Source: Thermomucor indicae-seudaticae (Eukaryota; Mucoromycota; Mucoromycetes; Mucorales; Lichtheimiaceae). From it: a DNA stretch of 52,184 bases. Each line of letters begins with the position of its first letter. Position 1 is the first letter of the stretch. Location: assembly GCA_000787465.1 (NCBI GenBank), contig JSYX01000217.1, positions 1 to 52,184 of the forward strand, given 5' to 3'. A model generated the notes under the pieces. It saw only the letters and a program-made list of their open reading frames with translations, had not been told where the DNA came from and searched no databases. Shown in pieces: positions 44,945 through 52,184 of this stretch. Both the position numbers and the translations under genes were made by a program.

Positions 44945-46923
44945 ATGGTAATTGTCCCCTGAGCTTGTCACAGAGCTTTAGCGACGAGTATAAACCAAAA
45001 GAAAAAAAATGAGCTAGGTTGTTTTAGCAGTGTCCATTGTTACAAAGGGCGGCAAAGGTGAGGAGGAGTTCCATGTGCGGGGTGGGGAGAGAGGACACTG
45101 AGCTTACCATTATTTCTGTAGCCGTCATCTCGCGCCAATTTCGTGAGATGCAACGCTCTCGAATAGAGGGATTGCTCGCATCTTTTCCGAAATTAACGAG
45201 TACCGGGCAACAACACACCACCATCGAGACCGAACATGTCCGCTACGTGTATCAACCCCTGGAAGATCTTTTTCTGGTTCTTATCACCAACCGCCAGGTA
45301 TAGATAGATCATGGATCGCTCTCTATTTTTGTCGGGTTTATTGACGAAAAGGATGAAGTCCAATATCCTTCAAGACATCGACTCTTTGCATCTGTTTGCT
45401 CGCGTGGTGACCGATATCTGTCGTTCCTGTGACGAACAAGACATTTTGCGGAACGCGTTTGAACTCTTGTGCGCATTCGATGAAATCATTTCAGTAGGAT
45501 ACCGTGACAATGTCAATCTGTCTCAGGTCAAGAGTATCATTGAAATGGAGAGTCATGAAGAGAGGCTACAGGAAGCTATTGCCAAGGTTTGTAAAGTGGC
45601 TGCAGCAGCTGCCTGTCCATTCCCCCACGCCAGTTTTCTGACGCTCCTTACATGATTAGAGTAAAGAACAAGAGGCCAAAGAAGAACTCAAACGACGAGC
45701 CAAGCAATTTGAAATGCAGAAAAAGGAGGCTCAAAAGCGTGGTCAGGGCTTTATGCAAGGCAATTTCAGCACAAGCAATTACATGGGCGGTCGTTTCTCG
45801 CCCGCATTGGAGCCTACGACGATGACGACGACGACCGTGGTCGAGTCGTATGTCAGTCGGTCTTCCACTCCACCAGCCAAAGCAAAGGGTATGCAGTTGG
45901 GTCGCAAACCGAAATCGGCAGACTTGTTTGAGGCGATCAAAACCGAAGTGGAAGAACCGTTACTGAAATCGGCTCGTTCGTCCATGAGCTCGAAACACAC
46001 AGAAGGGTAAGTTCTATCTCAAAGTTAGCCTTGCTTAATAGGATGATGCTCATTGGCCGAAAGCATCCATGTAACGATCGAAGAACGAGTGTCATTGGCA
46101 GCGAATCGAGACGGTGGATTGGAACAAATGGAGGTCCGAGGCACGCTCACGTTGCGAGTCGGTGAAGGTGCGAGCGGCAAACTGCGACTGCAGCTCCAGG
46201 CAGCCAATGATCCTGCTATCAATTTCAAGACGCATCCCAATGTGGACAAGAATATTTTCAAGAGCGACAAGGTCGTACAGATGCGAGACACGGCAAGAGC
46301 TTTCCCGATGCATCAGAACCTTGAGGTGGTGCGATGGAAGTTCAGTAGTAAGGATGAAACCGCTGTACCATTATCAAGTAAGTTCTTCTGTTGCTGTAAC
46401 ATAAAGAGAAAGAGAGAGAAGGCTAAACTGGGATAAAACCGATTTAGTCAACTGTTGGCCGTCACCGGCAGGTGATGGTACCTGTGATGTGAATATTGAG
46501 TATGAACTGGAAGCAGATCATTTGGAGCTCAAGGACGTCGTGATCTCCATCCCATTACCGTAAGATGATTCTTTCGCTTTTCGGCATTATGCGGGCAACA
46601 ACCGACTCATTGTATTCGCTGTTGACAGGACTGAACCTAGTGTGACAGTGCACAGTGCTGATGGCTCTTATGCGGTAGACCGCCAGCGTCGGGTGCTCGA
46701 GTGGCAGTTACCAGTGATCAACAGTTCCAATAAGAGCGGTTCAATGGAATGCAACATTCCTGGTGAGGACGTGAATGGGTTCTTCCCAGTTATGGTATCC
46801 TTTGCCAGCGATCGATTGATTTGCGACGTGGATGTGGTTGAAGCCTACAATCTGGAAACCGACAGTACCACGCCTTTTACCAAAGATATCCTTCTTACAG
46901 CAGACGATTACACGATAGGATAA
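44945..46923 (+). CDS. RET2: Coatomer subunit delta (delta-COP)
   Basis: Subunit of the COPI coat for Golgi-to-ER retrograde transport. The preferred model puts the ATG alone at 44945-44947, followed by a 70-nt intron. The second exon (45018-45057) begins directly with [14 protein letters not shown], the conserved N terminus; no other in-frame ATG precedes it. Later exons include 45122-45297, 45359-45586 and 45660-46006. The longin-like N-terminal domain shows [57 protein letters not shown] and [17 protein letters not shown]. The linker is Lys/Gln-rich with [13 protein letters not shown]. The C-terminal mu-homology domain carries [18 protein letters not shown] and [11 protein letters not shown], then VNIEYELE and RRVLEWQLP. 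Ends TADDYTIG with AATAAA at 46939-46944. Confidence 0.9.
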
Positions 46924-46994
46924 AAAAATAACGTATATAATAAACAAAAAAGAGGGTGATAATAATAACGGTATTGTAAAAGAAAGGCTTTTTA

Positions 46995-49900
46995 TTATTG
47001 ATGATTTAGAGAGTATTGGATAGTAGTAGTAGCTGTGGTGCGTTCATGACGAGCCCAATCTTCAAAGGTTCGCATGACGATATCTTTCCCATCAAACTTG
47101 CCTTGTTTCCGGGCATGATCTTCGTTCTCGCCCGAGACCACGCCCTGGACCTGCCTTGTTTCACCCCAGGAGAAATCATCGAAGTTCCAATAAGCGTAGG
47201 CGGGCAAGAGAAAATTCCAGATGGGCAACGAAAGGAGGTAGACGAGCATCCAGCCGACATAGACCAATTTGCGTGTGGTGAGCGAGATCAGGACGGCCGG
47301 CAAGCCGAGGATGGCAGCCAGCAGGCCCAGCGGGATCAGCGGGGGCGGGCGCACAAAGAACGAGATGATGACGAGATAGAACGTGAAGCAGATCGCTGCA
47401 GGCAGCACCACGGTGCCCACCAGTTCCATAAACACGACAAACTGCATCGAAAAGCAAAACGTGCCGCACAAGTCGCGTATCAGGACCAGTTCCAGTAAAT
47501 TGTGGACGGTCGAGTTGATCCATCGGCGGCGCTGTGAAAGAAGCACCGGGAACGTATCGGGCACGACGGTCTTGCACACCGCGCCGGGCACAAATACCAT
47601 TTTACGCTTGGGGAACGTCCGGAGCATCAGCGTGGTCAGGTACCGGTCCTCGCCCAGCAACAACAGGTTCTTCTTGTGCAACGTATCGACCACGTTCTCG
47701 CTGTAGGCTTCGACGATGTCCGTCGAGCAAAAGATCGGCACATAGTACCGCTTGTGCTTGTCCTTGGGCGCGATAATCCGGTACATGCAGAAGCAGCCTG
47801 GTAGACACGTGACGCCACCAAAGATCGATTCAAACGCTTTGCTCATATGGTGCGAGATGTAGTACTCAAAGACTTGGATGGCCGTGACCCAGCTGTCGCC
47901 CTTGTTGGCGATCTTGGTTTCGCCGCATAAGCCCATGATTCGCTCGTCCTTGCGCATCGCGGCCGTCATCCGTGCCAGTGAGTCTGGGTACACCTTTGTA
48001 TCCGCGTCCACCTGTTTTCAAAATGATATTTTGAGTAGGCAATGGCTCTTTTGTTAGACAGATAGATAGATACGAACCATTAAACAGGTCTCGTAGCGAG
48101 ACGGGTGGTGCCCAGTCAACTTGACAACAGCCTTACAAAACTGATACTCGAGCGCACACATTCGCTCGTTATAGTACACCTTTTGCATCGTGTTCATCAG
48201 AATCACCTGGCTATCGCGCTTGCCTCTGTTCCCGGGTTTCTTGACTCCTGCTCTGGTCTCGTGCGGTGTGCCACACTTGGCGATCACAATCATCGGTACC
48301 TTTTGCCGCTTTTCTTCCGGTACGTCGCTGTCCTCCTTGTACTTGTAGTAACCCGCGTACACTTTGGCCATGTTGTGGCGCCGGATCCCATCCGCGATGG
48401 CTACATACGACACTGGCTTCACTTGTTCGCGCGGGATCAAGTCGTCCTCCATCATACTGAGCGCCAGGTCGGGCGTGGATTGGGTGTTGCCCGACCCGAT
48501 AATGACACCGTCGCAAATGACGATCAGGAGCTTGTGGGAGGGCGGGTAGTCGGTGTTGGCCAAGGAGTCAAAGGTGGTACGGAGACCTTCCTCGCCCTCC
48601 GAGTAGCAAGTGACGACCATGAACGTGTAGATCGGGTCAAATTCCCAATTGTATTCTTTGCGGATTTGACGGTTGAGGGCGCGCTCCTTTTCACTGTTAT
48701 CAGGGTGGTTGCTGTAGTTGTTGTTTCCGAGGTTACCATGGTGGTGGTGAAAGAACTGGGAACTGATCGTATAGGGGATTTGTTGTTGTCCTGATGACGA
48801 TGACTGTTGGTCTACGAGAACCGCGGATCCATGACTGTTGTGGATATGGTTTTGAGGGCGCTGTCGATGTGGCGAGTTGGGTAACGTGAAGCGTGATGTG
48901 GTGGGCGCAAAAAAGAAGAGCTTTCGCATGGTTGAGTTGGTACTATTTGGAACACTGGCGACGGATCCAGTGCGGGCGTCTAGAACGGGCGATGCTTGCT
49001 GTTGTTGTTGTCGATCTCCTTCTTCGTTGTTGCCGGGCATGGCAATGGACGACACACTGCGAGAATGTCGATAATGCATTTGTTCAGCATTATTCATTTC
49101 CCACTCCAAGATCTCATCCCGTCTCCTCCTACGCTCCTCGGCCGTCTCTTTGCGGATGCTCCCCAGGTTACGCGAGATAAACCAGCCAAAAACCAAGGCC
49201 AAAAGGAACCGAACCAGCACCACGCCTAGGATCACCACCAGGGACACGAACAGGACGATATCGGATATCAGGCAACCCGCCGACCGTTCGTCCAGTACCC
49301 CGACCTTCACGAGGTCCGTCAAGCACTTTGCGATCTGCAGTCTGTCGGCCGTGGTGCTCAACCAGTAGGTCGCGTCGCGTCCAATCAACGCGCTGCCGGG
49401 CCCTACGATCTGTGCGATCTCGAAGGGTAAAGGGACGTTCGGCGTCAGGAAGCGCAACCGCGATAAATCCAATACGTTGCCGTTGAATGCGACCAGACTC
49501 GTGCCTGGTTTCCGGATATCCGTCCAATTGTAATAAACGTCGCCTGCGACGTGTAACTGTCTCAGGGTGTCACGGGCTTTGGTCGTCGGGTGACACCCCT
49601 GTTGACTGTTGGAGGTGACATTCATCAGCGTGTTTTTCTGAAGGTCCAGGGGTGCACATGGAAAATAATTCAAGACATTGCCTTCAGGCACCAAAGGACG
49701 AAAAATGCCTTTACAGTTGAGATTGACGGTCTGGAAAAGAAACGACAAGTCGCGTCCTCCATACCCCATTTCCAACAAGTCGCCACTGGCCGGGATACCA
49801 GGGTAAGGGGTCGGGTGTCGATAGGATTTGCCAAGGTTGTAGACACGGCCTGAAATAATGATCTGGTTCCCGTTCACACCCGTAGGATGGATCCGTGAGG

Positions 49901-50453
49901 GCTGCCGCCCACACACCGTCGCGTTGAAGCCAAACGTGAGGTATCCGACGGCCGTACAGAGTACCACGATGATGATCACCAGTGTCAGCTTTTCGCGCCA
50001 CGAGTATTGTAAATGTTTATCCTTGATCCCTTTTTGCTTTCTTAGCACACTCTTCTTCGCCGTAGAGATATGATATAATTTACCTAGCGCGCTCAAGAGA
50101 GACGCAGGGACCCACCATGTCATGACCCAAGTCGTTACAACCCAACAACCAGGCATTTTCCATTCCTTCTTCTTCCTATTGTTTGTTGTCTGTTGCTGCT
50201 GCTCATTATTATCTTCACCATAGGAATAATCAGTGGCCATCGCAAGGTATCGTGCACGTTGACGATGGTAGCTGGTAGACGCTGCTGCTTCCACGTCCTT
50301 GGTACTCTGCCGTGGTTGGTCGATATGGGAACGCATGGTGTCGCGTGAGGTATCTATACGCAAATCAGGCGGCGGCTGTTTTCTTTTGCTGGATGATGAT
50401 GATGATTTAACATTTTTTTCCGATGATGAGCCCTGCGGGCTATTGGATGGCAT
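46995..50453 (-). CDS. CHS: Class IV chitin synthase (Chs3-like)
   Basis: Polymerises UDP-GlcNAc into cell-wall chitin at the plasma membrane. Two exons (48078-50453 and 46995-48011) with a 66-nt intron give about 1130 aa. The sequence upstream of 50453 is also open to an ATG at 50570, but it reads like a translated leader, so I prefer [10 protein letters not shown]. Order: a basic, Gln-rich N terminus; the helix pair [20 protein letters not shown] and [20 protein letters not shown]; and a large extracytoplasmic cytochrome-b5-like region with [14 protein letters not shown] further helix pair follows, then the GT2 catalytic domain: [58 protein letters not shown] and [14 protein letters not shown]. 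Five or so C-terminal helices and [10 protein letters not shown] end it. No myosin motor, so not class V/VII. The poly(A) hexamer overlaps the stop; RET2 converges 71 bp away. Confidence 0.93.
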
Positions 50454-50570
50454 ATGTGATGTATCAAAATGGAGTGAAAAAGAGAAAAAACAATAAATCG
50501 ATGGTGATGATGTATGATGGTTGGATGGGACATTCTTGTCGAGTTCGTTTTGAAATACAACTTTCTCCAA

Positions 50571-51544
50571 AATTTCTGGACAAACTCGAGGTCATTCCTT
50601 AAAAGTCTTCATGTTCAAAAATAATATATGTCGCAGAAGAAGATAATGTGAACAATTTGTTTGCAAAGGACATGTCTTTATCGAGGCATTTCTCAAAACA
50701 GGCTACGGATCGCTTAGAAGCAAACCAAGTCAAGCTTTCCATGGTCTCATCTAAGACCGAGCCATCTGTCCGTATTTATAGTAGTCACCGATGGAAAGTG
50801 ATGTAGGTTGGATGGTCGTTATCTTTCAAAGTCAAGAATCGTCAAAGTTTGCGCTGCAAACTGTCGATTGGCCCATTGATTGACTTTGTTGACATTGACA
50901 ATTTCAGCTGCCTTTCTTTTCAACAAAGTAGAGCCTCAGCAACTCTTTCTACGTGCCTTGCTTCCATACGATGATGGCGTCGTTTAACCTTTTATTGGAT
51001 CGTCTTGATTGCTTTTTCGTGATAATATTTGCAGCAGAGAGAAATTATCAGGTCTGCAGCCATCAAATGAGTCATTCCAATATTTGTATTTTCTTCAAAG
51101 AAAGGAACAGGCGACATCTCAAACCAGAAAGGGAAAGCGCTCAGAGTGCTAATAGGCAGGCGGAGCGGGCCCAGCACAGTGTGTCGGACACCTTACCTTT
51201 TGCCGAACGCGGTCTTTACCTGCAACCTGGACTGTATCAGCATTTACTAGCCCATCATTGACCATCTTCCGCAAGAAAATATGTAACTGCAACCTCCTAC
51301 TCCCCTGATTGAAGCAAAAGTTAGGCTTATCGTACATTCTCCAAACCGAATGTGAAACCAGATGCCATGTATACAACAACACCAAGAGATCTTCGATAAA
51401 CAAGTGAGGATCCAGTTCTACGAAGAATCACACGAAACGGACAAGTTGCATGAAACTTATGACTGACATCATAAGACCGTATAAACTGGACTAAAAGCTC
51501 GTTTCTGCTCTTTTTGCCTTCTTTCTCTTGCTCTCTGTTCTTTT
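50571..51544. other. Upstream region of the chitin synthase gene, no intact gene
   Basis: Promoter of the chitin synthase gene plus about 0.6 kb that leads into the decayed element at 51545. Open stretches at 50953-51261 and 51149-51403 overlap on opposite strands with no recognised motif. Confidence 0.45.
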
Positions 51545-51810
51545 TCAAAAGGCATTCTGCCTCTCATCGCTGCATGCGAACATCATGTCGCTATGTCTGA
51601 GGCGGCAAATCTGTCTGGACATCATCGCGCCGTCAAGATTGGAAGCCTTTTGAGTCTGCATTCGTGTTGGGCGGGCGGCCCTCTTTGTTACAGATGGGCG
51701 ATTCGTCGTGCGCAGCGAGTGCCACGTCATCATCTTTGGGCGTTATTGCATGGGGACACTGGCCCCGTGGTGTACGCGAACACCGGTAACTGCATTATTC
51801 TTCACTATAG
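51545..51810 (-). pseudogene. Second decayed copy of the dispersed gene family
   Basis: Minus-strand translation contains LKRLPILTA, then a stop and frame wobble, then a diverged segment that lines up with LKRLAILPVQR and what follows in the copy at 31103-32231. The upstream sequence (51710-51805) also aligns. Broken by a stop within about ten residues of the conserved block and without the downstream FGHHKAMFGVL block, so truncated and non-functional. Confidence 0.5.
51637..51805. repeat. Dispersed repeat, copy B (pairs with 32136-32306)
   Basis: Same orientation and order as copy A; roughly 70 percent identity over the stretch I aligned by eye, with a 2-nt gap near 51676. Flanks diverge on both sides. 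Confidence 0.75.
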
Positions 51811-52184
51811 AGAACGCACGATATTGACTATCATCGCGGTGTTGTCAGATTATATATAGCAAATGATCAACTGCGTGCCAGAAAGCTGCAAGTGGCAGTG
51901 TTGATGACTGCTGGTAACGTGCACAAAAAGCTTGTATCGCATGCATACGTTCTCATCTATACTTTTAAAAGGCTTGATCATGCAGCCGCTCCGGCTCGAT
52001 GCACCTAAAGAGTACATTACTGAAGTCTCCGCAAAGTTCTGGCAGTAGAAACGTCACGTTCCGCAGTTTTTCCGCAAGTTTTCGAGGAATGAGACCGATG
52101 TATGCACAAGCAGCAGCCGTGTAAGACGGGCGTGAGATGCCATGAGTTATCCCGCGTTCAATGAACTACTGGATTTTTCCCGGA
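51811..52184. other. Window end, no gene seen
   Basis: AT-rich start, then mixed sequence with no open frame of note on either strand and no recognised RNA. The region may be the edge of a gene outside the window. Confidence 0.4.

Noticed and set aside
47016..47498. 160-codon Glu/Arg/Gln-rich plus-strand frame
   Set aside because: Antisense to the chitin synthase C-terminal membrane helices; the composition is the expected complement of Leu/Val codons.
48105..48794. 229-codon open frame antisense to the chitin synthase gene
   Set aside because: It lies entirely opposite the conserved catalytic region of a certain gene; its translation has no motif and follows the codon bias of the sense strand.
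50454..50570. Upstream extension of the chitin synthase frame to an ATG at 50570
   Set aside because: Open, but it translates a pyrimidine-rich leader into a Ser/Phe-rich segment unlike chitin synthase N termini. It remains possible.
1..52184. CRISPR arrays, operons, ribosome binding sites, insertion sequences
   Set aside because: The window is eukaryotic with spliced genes; no regularly spaced direct repeats or bacterial mobile elements were seen.

Overview
This 52 kb window is nuclear DNA of a filamentous fungus, most likely an early-diverging one (Mucoromycota, probably Mucorales). The evidence is a gene set that is fungal as a whole (class IV chitin synthase, Atg13, Ssn6, Elp2, calcineurin B), genes dense with short introns (about 55-120 nt, up to 12 per gene), Gln/Asn/Ser runs in regulators, intergenic gaps down to 23 bp, and a WRKY/GCM1-type zinc finger. 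The assignment is an inference from gene content; no rRNA or mitochondrial marker is present.

Layout. 0.1-8.1 kb: purine biosynthesis ADE17/ATIC (+), calcineurin B (+), an acidic orphan (-), acetate kinase (+) and a RING/TRAF-type zinc finger protein (+). 8.5-15.7 kb, all minus: a WRKY/GCM1-like zinc finger protein, SYO1/HEATR3 (Rpl5-Rpl11 import chaperone) and ATG13. 15.7-21.5 kb: a gene-poor island with decayed plus-strand coding remnants. 21.5-28.8 kb: RPL8/uL2 (-), a C1orf109/AIRIM-like protein (+), ELP2 (-) and RAD14/XPA (+). 29.4-30.4 kb: two tandem paralogous small secreted proteins with 12 cysteines each, arranged as two consecutive six-cysteine CS-alpha-beta (defensin-like) modules. 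31.1-32.3 kb: a decayed multi-copy element with a zinc finger remnant and a 27-bp tandem repeat; a second decayed copy lies at 51.5-51.8 kb. 33.0-50.5 kb: a DNAJC28-like mitochondrial protein (+), a FYVE plus armadillo-like protein (+), SSN6/CYC8 (-), a membrane ADAM metalloprotease (-), a SIR2-class sirtuin (-), coatomer delta/RET2 (+) and a class IV chitin synthase (-).

Most genes are housekeeping and do not form an operon or secondary-metabolite cluster. One loose theme is ribosome assembly (SYO1, RPL8, the AIRIM-like protein). Others are membrane traffic and autophagy (RET2, FYVE protein, ATG13) and transcriptional control (SSN6, SIR2, ELP2, WRKY-like). The most novel-looking item is the tandem pair of two-module cysteine-rich secreted proteins. 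The second is the WRKY-like gene, whose open frame needs an 11-nt microexon.

Exon boundaries were placed by hand from GT/AG sites and continuity of recognisable protein. They are models, not transcript-supported.
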